Source: an uncultured Methylomonas sp.
Lineage (GTDB): Bacteria > Pseudomonadota > Gammaproteobacteria > Methylococcales > Methylomonadaceae
Length of the DNA stretch: 64,000 nucleotides
Reading direction: 5' to 3'
Assembly: GCA_936941155.1 (NCBI GenBank)
Contig: CAKZJE010000117.1
Coordinates: 1-64,000 of the forward strand
Position 1 is the first letter of the stretch. Each line of letters starts with the position of its first letter. Under the pieces are notes generated by a model. The model was not told the DNA's origin. It saw nothing but the letters and a program-made list of their open reading frames with translations, and made no database searches. Positions 9,055 to 18,026 of this stretch are shown here, piece by piece. Made by a program: the position numbers and the translations under genes.

Positions 9055-10355
9055 TTTTCATTATTCTCTTCGACAGCCAAACGCTTTATTTTTAAAAATG
9101 CTTGATAAGCGGGGTCGTCACTGTAAGGAAATAACAACTCATCCAAACGTTGTTTTAACCGCTGTTTTTCTTCTTCACTAGCAGGCGGAATTTGTTTTAA
9201 CACACCATAATATTCTTTGGCAGCTTGTTCCATTGCTAAAAATCGGCGACTTTGTGCTGCAATTGGATAACCTTGTAAATCTTCAACTATGTCTTCTGGG
9301 CTTTTGCTAGTAATTTCTAACGGTTGATTTTTTTCTAAATCCCATAATAAACAATCTTTTTTCTGATAAATCGATTGAATAATAAATGGTGAATGGGTGC
9401 TGGCAACAAATTGCACTTTCGGGAAAGTATTTAATAAACGTTCAACGACAATCCCTTGCCATTTAGGATGCAGATGCAAATCTATTTCATCAATTAAAAC
9501 GATGCCTTCGGTTTGTTTGATGACATCTTTTTCTAATTGTGGATTTAACGTTGCCATGCGATAAGCAATATCGGCAACCATGCCTATCATATTGCGGTAG
9601 CCATCGCTTAATAAATGAAACGGCATAGCAAGTAATTCTTCTCGAATAATTATTTCAACAACTAACTCATCTAAATCCATATCCCAGAAAGCTTTTTTAG
9701 CATCAGGAATCATATCAACAATAGCTTCACGCACAGCCTCTAATACATGGCGGCGTTCTTGTTTTTGCAAAGCGGCTAATTCTTGAGTTTTAAACCAACG
9801 AAATAAACGCTCCAAACTAAATGCGGTATTTAAACAGTCTTCATAGCCAAGTAAACGTGAACCAGGGGGTAATGTCTCAACATCAGAAGACGTTTTTTTC
9901 CATAATCTATCAGTCCCATAATAAACAATAACAGGAAAAAAAATACTTGGGTTAGATTTTTCCTTAATTAATTGATTTGTTAATTGAAAGAAAGCATTGT
10001 TATGAATCAGTCCGTGAGGATTTTGTGCATATTTAAATCTAGCCCATTGGATTTCTGTATTGTTGACAATACCTTTTGCCATAATCCCTGCTTGTTTACT
10101 CCTTTCTTTAATTGGTGATTGCCCCATGATTTGAAAATCACACAACACATCATCATAAGAAAAACTGTATTTTTCATTAGCTTTAATTTCAGGAATTTTT
10201 AATAGAAAACTTCCTGTAGCAATCACAATAGCATCCAAAATAGCAGTTTTACCACTACCATTATCTCCAATAAGCAAAGTAAAACGTTTGGCAAGTTCTA
10301 ACTCGTAGAATTCAAAACAACGAAAGTTACGAAGCTCTAATTTATTTATTTTCAC
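9051..10355 (-). CDS. ptuA: AAA/ABC-type ATPase, PtuA-like (Septu-type defence)
   Basis: This is a 434-residue RecF/SMC-like ATPase. Walker A is GDNGSGKT (30-37) right after the LRNFRCF strand typical of these proteins. The signature-like segment is LSDGYRNMIGM. Walker B is VLIDEIDLHLHP, followed by the H-loop ASTHSPFI. The start is a GTG with an AAAAGGA ribosome site that overlaps the stop of the preceding Uma2 gene, so all three genes are probably cotranscribed. Coupled to an HNH nuclease gene, it matches the two-gene Septu layout. OLD-family or other ATPase/nuclease pairs are alternatives, but the HNH partner favours Septu. It sits between hpnG and hpnO. Confidence 0.75.
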   Translation of the reverse strand: MKINKLELRNFRCFEFYELELAKRFTLLIGDNGSGKTAILDAIVIATGSFLLKIPEIKANEKYSFSYDDVLCDFQIMGQSPIKERSKQAGIMAKGIVNNTEIQWARFKYAQNPHGLIHNNAFFQLTNQLIKEKSNPSIFFPVIVYYGTDRLWKKTSSDVETLPPGSRLLGYEDCLNTAFSLERLFRWFKTQELAALQKQERRHVLEAVREAIVDMIPDAKKAFWDMDLDELVVEIIIREELLAMPFHLLSDGYRNMIGMVADIAYRMATLNPQLEKDVIKQTEGIVLIDEIDLHLHPKWQGIVVERLLNTFPKVQFVASTHSPFIIQSIYQKKDCLLWDLEKNQPLEITSKSPEDIVEDLQGYPIAAQSRRFLAMEQAAKEYYGVLKQIPPASEEEKQRLKQRLDELLFPYSDDPAYQAFLKIKRLAVEENNEK

Positions 10356-10366
10356 AACAATTCCTT

Positions 10367-10936
10367 TTAATAATCAAACAACCCACTCCAATCCACATTC
10401 ACCGAATCAACTAACAACGGCTGAATGCTCTCACCTGCTTTTGGGCGCAAATGCAAACGGTAATAATCACTTTCCGGCTGTTGATAAATATCCAAACGTT
10501 GCTCTTTCAGATTAAACAACCACACTTCTGGAATTTGATGACTGGCATAGTGAGGTAATTTAATCGTCCGGTCATAATGCAATGAAGAATCAGCCACTTC
10601 GATAAGTAACAATACATCCTCAGCCGTTGGCAAAGATTGCATATAATCATCAGAACGCGGTTTTAAAATCGCAATATCCGGCTGTGGTTCAGATAGCTCA
10701 CTCAAATAAATGGGATTTTGTACGGTGACAATCGCTTGTTCGCCCAGTTTATTGATGAGTAACCGACTTAAACGAGTGACAAGTCCTGCGTGAAAACTAC
10801 CTATCGGTGGCATATCAAAAATTTCTCCGTTAATGAGTTCGATGTGCTGATCTTCAGTAAAAATGCCCGCTTCTGCCATGCGGTGATAATCATGGACGCT
10901 CAGTAAATGATGAGAAATTGCAAGTTGTGCTGACAT
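10367..10936 (-). CDS. Uma2 family (PD-(D/E)XK) nuclease-like protein, copy 1
   Basis: Uma2 proteins are restriction-endonuclease-fold proteins of unknown physiological role, strongly expanded in cyanobacteria and some gammaproteobacteria. Here the family core is visible: HYRMAEAGIFTEDQHIELINGEI near the N terminus, PQPDIAIL, VLLLIEVADSS with the catalytic-type glutamate, and the HYASHQIPEVWLFN C-terminal segment. The 189-residue length is typical. It lies 14 bases after hpnG and 11 bases before the PtuA-like gene, all on one strand, so it may belong to either cassette. It is one of four Uma2 genes in the window. Confidence 0.85.
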   Translation of the reverse strand: MSAQLAISHHLLSVHDYHRMAEAGIFTEDQHIELINGEIFDMPPIGSFHAGLVTRLSRLLINKLGEQAIVTVQNPIYLSELSEPQPDIAILKPRSDDYMQSLPTAEDVLLLIEVADSSLHYDRTIKLPHYASHQIPEVWLFNLKEQRLDIYQQPESDYYRLHLRPKAGESIQPLLVDSVNVDWSGLFDY

Positions 10937-10950
10937 GATGCGAAAAACTG

Positions 10951-11652
10951 TTAATTGCTAAAGTCGATAATTGTATCAAGCTGAGTTGCAACGTGTTTTA
11001 AAGTTTTTTTCGCGGCACTGAAATGCAAGCCTAACTTGATAAGTGAGGGTAATTCGGAAGGATGAAGCAAAAGATATTTTAATAACGGCGAGATAAGCAC
11101 TTTGCCTGTATCACTCATGGCAACACTAACGGCTTTCGGCAAATCCATTGTCACAGGGTCAGCAATCGCGCGAATGGCTAAAAACGGCAGATTTTTTTCT
11201 TGCGCAACTTTGGCAATCGCGACACTTTCCATGTCTAAAACAATCGCGTTTGTTTTTGTGTGAAGTTGTTTTTTATCACTACTTAAAGCCACAATCTGTA
11301 AACTTTCTAGTAACGTACCTGTGTGAACAGACAAAGATTTTGCAAGACTGTTTTTAACCTGTGCGTGCCAAGCAGAATCAATAGTGATTTGAACGTGCAG
11401 CGCATCAAGCAGTGAATCAGCTAGAGTTAAATCACCGGATTTTAACTCAGGATTTAACGCCGCAGCACAGCCCCAACTGATTAAATGCGTTGCTCCATTT
11501 GAAACCAACGTTTCAGCGGCTTTTCGGGCATTTTCAGCTCCTGCGCCTGAACATATCACCAACACTGAGTTTAACGCACTTGGCGGAATTTTTTTTGAGG
11601 TTAAGGTCGGTAACTCTTCGGGTAAGGCGACAACAATTCCTAATAAAGACAT
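10951..11652 (-). CDS. hpnG: hopanoid-associated phosphorylase HpnG (adenosylhopane nucleosidase)
   Basis: HpnG removes adenine from adenosylhopane to yield ribosylhopane, the step after HpnH in making extended bacteriohopanepolyols. The 233-residue protein is a nucleoside-phosphorylase-fold protein. It opens with LGIVVALPEEL, has the ICSGAGAENA glycine motif and ISWGCAAALNPELKSGDL, and carries the active-site segment VLDMESVAIA near residues 142-151 that nucleosidases use to bind the ribose. Hopanoid genes on both sides support HpnG over a methylthioadenosine nucleosidase. It starts 3 bases after the stop of the upstream Uma2 gene. Confidence 0.85.
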   Translation of the reverse strand: MSLLGIVVALPEELPTLTSKKIPPSALNSVLVICSGAGAENARKAAETLVSNGATHLISWGCAAALNPELKSGDLTLADSLLDALHVQITIDSAWHAQVKNSLAKSLSVHTGTLLESLQIVALSSDKKQLHTKTNAIVLDMESVAIAKVAQEKNLPFLAIRAIADPVTMDLPKAVSVAMSDTGKVLISPLLKYLLLHPSELPSLIKLGLHFSAAKKTLKHVATQLDTIIDFSN

Positions 11653-11655
11653 TTT

Positions 11656-12246
11656 TTAACTCATGGCAGAAGGTGATAAATCAACCCGATCGTAAATATC
11701 GCTTAACGCTAAAGTTAGATCAGGATTTGTTAATTTTAAAGTCGCTTCGATTTGATTGAGTTCGGTCAATAACCATTCAAACGGCGCAATTTTTTTAAAA
11801 TGCTCCACCTGAATATTGTCTTGATTAATCAAAATATAATGCTGCAAACTTTCTAAGGTTCGATATTGTTGAAATTTATCGCCGCGATCATAATCTTTGG
11901 TTGAATTGGATAAAACCTCAATAATCACCAACGGGTTTAAAAGAATATCTTTGCGATTTTCATAATACTGCGGCTGTCCTTCAATAATCATCACATCGGG
12001 ATATTTAAAACTATTGCATTGCGGAATCCATAATTTAACGTCCGCCATATAAACACGGTAATTTTGTTTTTTTAATGCACTATTTAATTCAACATAAACA
12101 TTTCCTGAAATTTGATTATGATTAATTGAGCCGCCTGCCATAGTGAAAATTTCTCCGTTGCAATATTCGCTTCTTTCCTTTGCTGCATCTTCAAGCAGCA
12201 AATAGTCTTCTACGCTGAGATAGTGAATGTTTGATTTTGGTTGCAT
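11656..12246 (-). CDS. Uma2 family nuclease-like protein, copy 2
   Basis: This is a 196-residue Uma2 protein. Family features seen are the N-terminal YLSVEDYLLLEDAAKERSE, the YCNGEIFTMAGGS segment, FKYPDVMIIEG, PLVIIEVLSNST with the catalytic-type glutamate, and LQHYILINQD. It is followed 3 bases later by hpnG and preceded by the shc terminator, so it probably heads the transcript that carries hpnG. It is clearly a different subgroup from copy 1, with a longer N terminus and the EVLSNST motif, so it is not a recent tandem duplicate. Confidence 0.87.
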   Translation of the reverse strand: MQPKSNIHYLSVEDYLLLEDAAKERSEYCNGEIFTMAGGSINHNQISGNVYVELNSALKKQNYRVYMADVKLWIPQCNSFKYPDVMIIEGQPQYYENRKDILLNPLVIIEVLSNSTKDYDRGDKFQQYRTLESLQHYILINQDNIQVEHFKKIAPFEWLLTELNQIEATLKLTNPDLTLALSDIYDRVDLSPSAMS

Positions 12247-12290
12247 GATTCAGATTCGTAATGAAGTCAATTTGAGCCTCATCATAAAAC

Positions 12291-12327
12291 AAAAACCGCC
12301 TATTGCAAAAACAACAGACGGTTTTTT
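12291..12327 (-). terminator. intrinsic terminator downstream of shc
   Basis: AAAAACCGCCTATTG (12291-12305) pairs with CAACAGACGGTTTTTT (12312-12327) with two internal mismatches. Read on the minus strand it follows the shc stop by about 25 bases and ends in GGCGGTTTTTG. It separates the squalene synthase-shc unit from the Uma2-hpnG unit. Confidence 0.8.
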
Positions 12328-12352
12328 AAGGAGAAATAATGGTGTGTGAACG

Positions 12353-14308
12353 TTATTTTTTCGCTAATTCATTGCGATAACGTGCGAGTGCCCACAGTGG
12401 GAAAAACTTATCGTAACCGTGATATTTCAAATAAAACACTTTTGGAAAACCGGGTGCGGTGTAAGACGGATCATTCCAAACGCCGTCGGCTTGTTGTTTA
12501 CGCAGCAAATAGTCAACGCCAGCTTTCACTTCCGCGCTATGCGCTTCACCAGCCACGCATAAAGCAATCACAGCCCAAGCAGTTTGAAACGCGGTGCTGG
12601 TTTGATAATGATTACTGAAATCTTCTTCATAATAACTTCTGTTATCTTCACCCCAACCGCCATCAGTGTTTTGGACACTTTTCAGCCAGTTTGCCGCTTT
12701 TGCATACAATGGATCGGTTTTAGGAATGTCGGTTTGTTCCAATCCTAATAACACTGACCAAGTGCCATAAACATAATTAGTGCCCCAACGTCCAAACCAA
12801 GAGCCATTTTCTTCCTGCTCAGAACGCACATATTCAATCGTGTGTTTTAACGCGGGTAAATATTCGTCATGGTCTTTTGCCACTCGTGCCATTAACATTG
12901 CACAACGCACACTCACGTCAACCGTTGGTGGATCTAATAACGCACCGTGATCTGCAAACGGAATTTCGTTTAAATAATAATAAGTGTTGTCAGGGTCGAA
13001 TGCGCCATAACCACCGTTGGAAGCTTGCATTCCGACAATCCAGCGCGTGGCACGGTGAATAGATTCATCTAAACCATCAATGCCCGATTCTGCCATCGCA
13101 AACGCCACCACCGCCGTGTCGTCCACATCAGGATAATGTGGATTGGCAAATTGGAACGCCCAACCGCCACCTTCAAGCCCTGGGCGATGCACTTGCCAAT
13201 CGCCGGGTTCGTCAGACAATTGATTGGCTTTTAACCAGTCATAAGCACGCGTCAAGCTTGGACGATTGCCGATTTTATCCGCTTCTTGCAATGCCAAAAC
13301 CGTCAATGCAGTGTCCCAAACTGGCGATAAACAAGGTTGACAATAAGCTTCCTCGTCTTTAATTACCAACAGTTTATCAATGGCTTTGCGAGCTGTGACC
13401 ACATGCGGCGCGTCTATCGAATCACCTAATAATAATAAAGCTTCATAGGCATAAACCATCGCTGGAAAAATCGCCCCTAAACCATCTTCGCCATTTAAAC
13501 GCTCAATAATCCAAGCTTTCGCTTTTTCAATCGCGCGTTGGTGCATACTGTCTGGAATCAAAGGACGCGTTGCTAAACCAATTTTATCCAACGCTAAAAA
13601 GCATTTATTTAATAGCGTGCGCTCAGGGAAATAATGTTTTTCTTGGTCAGGATGAATAATAAACAGCTCTAACACATCGACCTTGTGAGGATTTTTCGCT
13701 TTCGCTTTTAACGTGCAAAGAATAAACAGCGGTACCATCACCGTTCGTGACCAATAAGAAACTTTGTCCAAATGGAACGGAAACCATTTGGGAAACAACA
13801 TAATTTCCACTGGAATATACGGCACGCCGCGCCAAGGTAATTGTTCAAAAATCGCCAGCGCAATGCGGGTGAATACGTTGGCTTTTGCCGCGCCACCTTG
13901 ACTTAAAATGTAATCACGCAATTTTGCCATGTGTGGGGCGTTAATATCATCGCCTGCCATTTTCAGGGCGTAATACACTTTCACGCTACAGCTTAAATCA
14001 CCTTCACCGCCAGTGAATAACGGATAACTGCCGTCTGCTGATTGATTGCGGCGTAAATAGTTGGCAATTTTTTCTTGCAATGCTAAATCAATCTCTGCCA
14101 AATAGTGCATCATCATGATGTATTCAGACGGGATGGTGCAATCGGCTTCCAGCTCAAATAGCCAATAGCCTTCGGCTTGTTGCAGATTTAATAAATGGTC
14201 TTGCGCTTTCGCAATGGCTTTATCAAGATTAAATGATTTGCTGCGGATAGTGGTTGCGCTGCTGTGCGCTTGACTCATATTCATCTGAGTATCTGTTTCG
14301 GTAAACAT
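12353..14308 (-). CDS. shc: squalene-hopene cyclase
   Basis: This enzyme (HpnF) cyclises squalene to hopene and diplopterol at the inner membrane. The 651-residue length fits. The catalytic acid motif DVDDTA is at residues 394-399. Several QW repeats are visible, including LLNLQQAEGYW, GMQASNGGYGAFD, SEQEENGSWFGRWG, VQNTDGGWGED and KQQADGVWN. The ATG has an AAGGA ribosome site 7 bases upstream. It starts 12 bases after squalene synthase, forming the core hopanoid operon, and ends at an intrinsic terminator. Confidence 0.96.
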   Translation of the reverse strand: MFTETDTQMNMSQAHSSATTIRSKSFNLDKAIAKAQDHLLNLQQAEGYWLFELEADCTIPSEYIMMMHYLAEIDLALQEKIANYLRRNQSADGSYPLFTGGEGDLSCSVKVYYALKMAGDDINAPHMAKLRDYILSQGGAAKANVFTRIALAIFEQLPWRGVPYIPVEIMLFPKWFPFHLDKVSYWSRTVMVPLFILCTLKAKAKNPHKVDVLELFIIHPDQEKHYFPERTLLNKCFLALDKIGLATRPLIPDSMHQRAIEKAKAWIIERLNGEDGLGAIFPAMVYAYEALLLLGDSIDAPHVVTARKAIDKLLVIKDEEAYCQPCLSPVWDTALTVLALQEADKIGNRPSLTRAYDWLKANQLSDEPGDWQVHRPGLEGGGWAFQFANPHYPDVDDTAVVAFAMAESGIDGLDESIHRATRWIVGMQASNGGYGAFDPDNTYYYLNEIPFADHGALLDPPTVDVSVRCAMLMARVAKDHDEYLPALKHTIEYVRSEQEENGSWFGRWGTNYVYGTWSVLLGLEQTDIPKTDPLYAKAANWLKSVQNTDGGWGEDNRSYYEEDFSNHYQTSTAFQTAWAVIALCVAGEAHSAEVKAGVDYLLRKQQADGVWNDPSYTAPGFPKVFYLKYHGYDKFFPLWALARYRNELAKK

Positions 14309-14320
14309 GATGAATCCTTA

Positions 14321-15418
14321 TTATTCTAATGTAGGTTTAAAGGGAGAAAGAGAGTATTGCCAATCTGGGGTTTTGAGTTCTTGACTTACTTGCTTAAAAA
14401 TCAAAGATAATAAAAAGTCACTCCGCACAGTGATTTTTGTTGTTAGGATTGTAGCTTTGACACTGTTGCGGGTAATTTTGACTTGGGCAGATTGGTTAAA
14501 ACTTAAGTTTTGTTTGATTTTTTTCAGGGTTAAAACCGCCATTCCTAAAGCCCACAGGCAAAAATTACGGATGCCGGTTTCGTGGCTTGGAATCAGCAAG
14601 GTATAACGTAAGGCGTTTTCTAAGTGTTGATGCGCAATGCTCACTAGATGAGTTAAGCCTTGGCGAAATTCTTCAGAATCTGTTTCTGGGGTTAAGTTTT
14701 TCAGCTCAAACCCTGTTTCGGTAAAAATATCTTGTGGCAACCAGCTCACTCCGCGCTGCGCATCATCCCAAATATCTTTGAGAATATTGGTCATTTGCAA
14801 GCCTTGTCCAAAAGAAACCGAGAGTGTGAGCAACTCATCTTTATGCACGGCAATTTCTGGCGAATAATGACAGAACAATTTCGCTAGCATTTCACCTACA
14901 CAACCTGCAACGTAATAACAATAGTTATCCATGTCTGCCATGGTGTTAAGACCTGCATGTAAATCCAACGCCTGAAAGACTGGCATTCCTTTTGCCATCA
15001 CTTCCACGCACTCGGCTAACGCGGCAATTTGTGCTTTATCTAAAGTATGCGTAATAGCGATGACTCGTGGAGTCAATTTAATCAACGTGTGTTCTGCTGG
15101 AATCGTTTGGTCTGACAACAACGGGGCAAGTTGTTCGCTAAAGTCTTGCGCTAATTGACCGGTTTTTACAACATCAATAAATGCACTACAAAAAAACTTT
15201 TTTTGTTCAGCAGACAGCGAAACTTCATCTTCTACAGTATCCACAATTCGACACAGTAAATAAGCATTGGCAACGGCTGGAAACAGTGCGGGTGGCAATT
15301 GAGGAATAGTTAATGCAAACGTGCGAGAAACACCCTCAAGCAGAATAGCTTGCAATTCGTTATCAGGCAGATTAACGAGCGATTCTGGATTAGTAATGGA
15401 AATCGGTGATTCTGTCAT
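14321..15418 (-). CDS. sqs: squalene synthase (farnesyl-diphosphate farnesyltransferase)
   Basis: The 365-residue protein joins two farnesyl diphosphates to presqualene diphosphate and reduces it to squalene for the adjacent cyclase. The two Asp-rich motifs that bind diphosphate through Mg2+ are visible as DTVEDE (near residue 60) and NILKDIWDD (near residue 210). SRTFALTIPQLP and YCYYVAGCVGEM are typical of the ERG9-type single-enzyme family. A one-enzyme route would explain why no hpnC, hpnD or hpnE is seen here, though those could lie elsewhere. The C terminus (from about residue 320) is basic and poorly conserved rather than a clear membrane anchor. It is divergent from hpnH. Confidence 0.85.
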   Translation of the reverse strand: MTESPISITNPESLVNLPDNELQAILLEGVSRTFALTIPQLPPALFPAVANAYLLCRIVDTVEDEVSLSAEQKKFFCSAFIDVVKTGQLAQDFSEQLAPLLSDQTIPAEHTLIKLTPRVIAITHTLDKAQIAALAECVEVMAKGMPVFQALDLHAGLNTMADMDNYCYYVAGCVGEMLAKLFCHYSPEIAVHKDELLTLSVSFGQGLQMTNILKDIWDDAQRGVSWLPQDIFTETGFELKNLTPETDSEEFRQGLTHLVSIAHQHLENALRYTLLIPSHETGIRNFCLWALGMAVLTLKKIKQNLSFNQSAQVKITRNSVKATILTTKITVRSDFLLSLIFKQVSQELKTPDWQYSLSPFKPTLE

Positions 15419-16011
15419 GGTATGTGAGCGTTAGGAATTTACAAAAAACGATCTTCAATATGTGGCGAAATCGCGACTTACAAAGGCAAGCACGGAGTTC
15501 TAATAGGGTTAATAATAGACTGTTTGTTGGTATTTTGCAAAGAGATGTTGTTTTATTGCGAAAAATGCAAAAAGCTTATTCGTGTCTTGATAAAAAGTCG
15601 TTCAAAAATCTTTAGTTTTTTTTAAACGGCTTAGCAGGCTTTATATTTAATAAGGGTTTTGCGATTTCTTTGCGGGTAAATATTAAAAATATGACTTGCT
15701 TTAGCAAACAATACCGTTGTTGTTTTTGTTGTGTATTAACAGCTAAAAAAGCAAGAGATTAAGAAGAGTTTGCGAGAATACAACATGAATAACTGGAGTC
15801 AACTTTAAAAAGAGAGTATGCTAATACGCATGTAAGTTATTGTATTACAAGTATCATTATTTTTGTGTGATTAGGATAAACAGGCATAAACAAGCAAGTT
15901 GTTGTTTTGTAGTGAATTTCATATTTTGTTGTTACTGAACAACACAAAAAAGCTAGCATTGGTATATAAAATTTTTATTTGATAAGTTTTTTAGGTTTGG
16001 AGGATTGTCCA
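15419..16011. other. 593-bp divergent regulatory region between squalene synthase and hpnH
   Basis: No convincing gene lies in this AT-rich stretch; one 69-codon frame (15406-15615) overlaps the squalene synthase start and lacks any recognisable feature. It must carry promoters for both directions. The only clear dyad is at 15927-15944. A TATATA-like box (15963-15968) lies 44 bases before the hpnH start, but I see no good -35 element. Confidence 0.6.
15927..15944. promoter_or_regulatory. operator-like dyad upstream of hpnH
   Basis: TGTTGTT (15927-15933) and AACAACA (15938-15944) form a perfect dyad with a four-base spacer, 68 bases upstream of the hpnH start codon. It could be a repressor or activator site, or a small hairpin. 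No regulator gene lies next to it. Confidence 0.35.
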
Positions 16012-17115
16012 GTGAGTGTTCCGTTACGTCAGCAGTTGAGTGTAGCTAGTTATTTAATTAAACAAAAACTAAAAGGGGTTAAGCGTTATCCCTTAGTTTT
16101 AATGTTAGAGCCTTTGTTTAAGTGTAATCTTGCTTGCGCAGGGTGTGGCAAAATTGATTATCCTGATGAAATTTTAAATAAACGCCTATCTGTTGAAGAA
16201 TGCTTGGCAGCAGTTGATGAATGTGGTGCTCCGATGGTGTCTATTCCAGGAGGCGAGCCGCTGATTCATAAAGAAATGCCGCAGATTGTGGAAGGCATTA
16301 TTGCCAGAAAAAAATTCGTTTATTTGTGTACTAATGCTTTATTGCTCAAAAAACGCATTGATGATTACAAACCATCGCCTTATTTAACGTTTTCAATTCA
16401 TTTAGATGGTTTGAAAGATCGCCACGATACGTCAGTATGCCAAGAAGGTGTTTTTGATATTGCTGTTGATGCGATTAAATTGGCATTAGGCAAAGGTTTT
16501 AGAGTGAATATTAACTGCACTTTATTCCAAGGCGAAGATGCAAAAGAAGTCTCTGAGTTTCTTGATTACGCAATGGAGCTAGGCGTTGAAGGTATTACAA
16601 TTGCGCCCGGATTTAGTTATGAACATGCACCAAATCAAGATGTGTTCATAAAAAGCCGCGACGTAAAAGATTTGTTCCGAGGCATTTTTAAAATTGGTAA
16701 AAATCGCAAATGGAAATTAAATCATTCTTCTTTATATCTGGATTTTTTAGCGGGTAATCAAGCTTACGATTGTACGCCTTGGGGCAATCCAACTCGTAAC
16801 GTGTTTGGCTGGCAAAAACCTTGTTATTTATTAGCTGATGAAGGTAATGCGGCAACTTTTCAAGAGTTGCTTGATTCAACGCCTTGGGACAAATACGGCA
16901 CAGTCAACAACCCTAAATGCGCAAACTGTATGGCGCATTGCGGATACGAAGCAACAGCGGTTGAAGATATGTTGAAGCATCCTTTAAAAGGTTTATTAGT
17001 TTCTTTACGCGGCCCAAAAACGGAAGGTTCAATGGTAGAAGTACAAACAGCACAGCCGCAACCGGAACAAAAATATTCTGCTTTAACGGATATTCCAGTG
17101 AGAACGGAACTGTAA
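16012..17115 (+). CDS. hpnH: adenosyl-hopene transferase HpnH (radical SAM)
   Basis: HpnH is a radical SAM enzyme that adds the 5'-deoxyadenosyl radical to diploptene to form adenosylhopane, the first step to C35 hopanoids. The 4Fe-4S ligands are C38, C42 and C45 in CNLACAGC, preceded by YPLVLMLEPLFK, a conserved HpnH stretch. SIPGGEPLIH supplies the SAM-binding GGE. A C-terminal cysteine cluster (CANCMAHCGYE) is also typical. The frame is open further upstream, but I chose the GTG at 16012 because GGAGG lies 8 bases before it and the product then starts VSVPLRQQ, as in relatives (367 residues). Confidence 0.95.
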   Translation: MSVPLRQQLSVASYLIKQKLKGVKRYPLVLMLEPLFKCNLACAGCGKIDYPDEILNKRLSVEECLAAVDECGAPMVSIPGGEPLIHKEMPQIVEGIIARKKFVYLCTNALLLKKRIDDYKPSPYLTFSIHLDGLKDRHDTSVCQEGVFDIAVDAIKLALGKGFRVNINCTLFQGEDAKEVSEFLDYAMELGVEGITIAPGFSYEHAPNQDVFIKSRDVKDLFRGIFKIGKNRKWKLNHSSLYLDFLAGNQAYDCTPWGNPTRNVFGWQKPCYLLADEGNAATFQELLDSTPWDKYGTVNNPKCANCMAHCGYEATAVEDMLKHPLKGLLVSLRGPKTEGSMVEVQTAQPQPEQKYSALTDIPVRTEL

Positions 17116-17136
17116 TCTGCTTTTTCTCAATCAATC

Positions 17137-17150
17137 TCACACCGGTGTGA
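17137..17150. promoter_or_regulatory. 14-bp perfect palindrome after hpnH
   Basis: TCACACCGGTGTGA is a perfect palindrome 22 bases past the hpnH stop. It lacks a loop, so it suits a dimeric DNA-binding protein rather than a terminator. It is about 240 bases upstream of hpnM. Function unknown. Confidence 0.35.
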
Positions 17151-17177
17151 TTGGCATTAAATTAAGTTATCTCCTAG

Positions 17178-17201
17178 GGTAGGCAAGTTTTTTTGCCTAC
17201 C
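17178..17201. terminator. stem-loop between hpnH and hpnM
   Basis: GGTAGGCAA (17178-17186) is perfectly inverse to TTGCCTACC (17193-17201) around a short GTTTTT loop. There is no T run after the stem on the plus strand, so termination of hpnH here is possible but not certain. Confidence 0.5.
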
Positions 17202-17389
17202 TCAAAAAAGACTCTTTTAAGCTCATTTAAAAAAAATTTTCAGCAAGTTTTAGTTTAGAAATGCAAAGGGAAAAACCTATTAGCATTACGATTATCTTGT
17301 TGAAAAAAAGATAAAATCTTAACTTAATCGCCCTGCACACTCTGTGTAAGAGCCCTAACAATATACACAGTGTTATTCAGAGGTTTTTG

Positions 17390-18010
17390 ATGTTTCATAT
17401 CTTAAAAAATAAAAGCATAGCCACTTTTGTTTGTTTGTTTTTATTGAGTATCTGCTTTAGCAATGCCCATGCACAAGAAGAAACTGCTAAACAAGTGGTC
17501 GAAAGTTTTCAAACAGAGCTTATCTCTGTAATGAAACAAGGTAAAGAATTAGGTTTTAAAGGGCGTTATGATAAACTGAGCGTCGCAATTGCCAAAAGTC
17601 ACGATTTAACTAAAATCGCCCGAGTTGTGGTAGGCAAAGAATGGGCAAAACTATCCGAGGAACAACAACAAAAACTTGTTGATGTTTTTAGTCAGTTGAG
17701 CATCGCGTCATACGCATATAACTTTAAAAGTTTTTCTGGCGAATCCTTTAAATTTGCCTCTGAAGAAGAAACTATGCGTGGTGGAGCTGTTATTCACGCT
17801 TATTTATTAATACCCGGCGACAAAGATGTTAAGTTTGACTATATGTTGAAGAAAAAAGGCGAAAGCTGGCGGATTATCAATATTATTGCCAACGGGGTCA
17901 GTGATTTAGCTTTAAAAAGGTCAGAATATACCAGCATTTTAGAGCGTGACGGGTTTGAGGCTTTGATTACCAAAATTAATGAGAAAATTGATAATTACTC
18001 GAAACAATAG
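17390..18010 (+). CDS. hpnM: MlaC-like periplasmic protein HpnM (hopanoid-associated)
   Basis: MlaC/Ttg2D-family proteins ferry phospholipids across the periplasm between the outer and inner membranes; the HpnM branch is linked to hopanoids. A signal peptide ends near residue 30 (FSNAHAQ). The family core follows: YDKLSVAIAKSHDLTKIARVVVGKEW and the C-terminal SWRIINIIANGVSDLALKRSEY, where the invariant DL and R of MlaC lie. I chose the ATG at 17390 with AGAGG upstream, rather than a TTG one codon earlier, giving 206 residues. It lies between hpnH and mlaA, which supports a role in hopanoid or phospholipid trafficking. Confidence 0.88.
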   Translation: MFHILKNKSIATFVCLFLLSICFSNAHAQEETAKQVVESFQTELISVMKQGKELGFKGRYDKLSVAIAKSHDLTKIARVVVGKEWAKLSEEQQQKLVDVFSQLSIASYAYNFKSFSGESFKFASEEETMRGGAVIHAYLLIPGDKDVKFDYMLKKKGESWRIINIIANGVSDLALKRSEYTSILERDGFEALITKINEKIDNYSKQ

Positions 18011-18026
18011 TTTTTAGGTTACACAG

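Noticed and set aside
15406-15615. 69-codon frame in the squalene synthase-hpnH gap
   Set aside because: No ribosome site, no motif, and it overlaps the squalene synthase start on the other strand.
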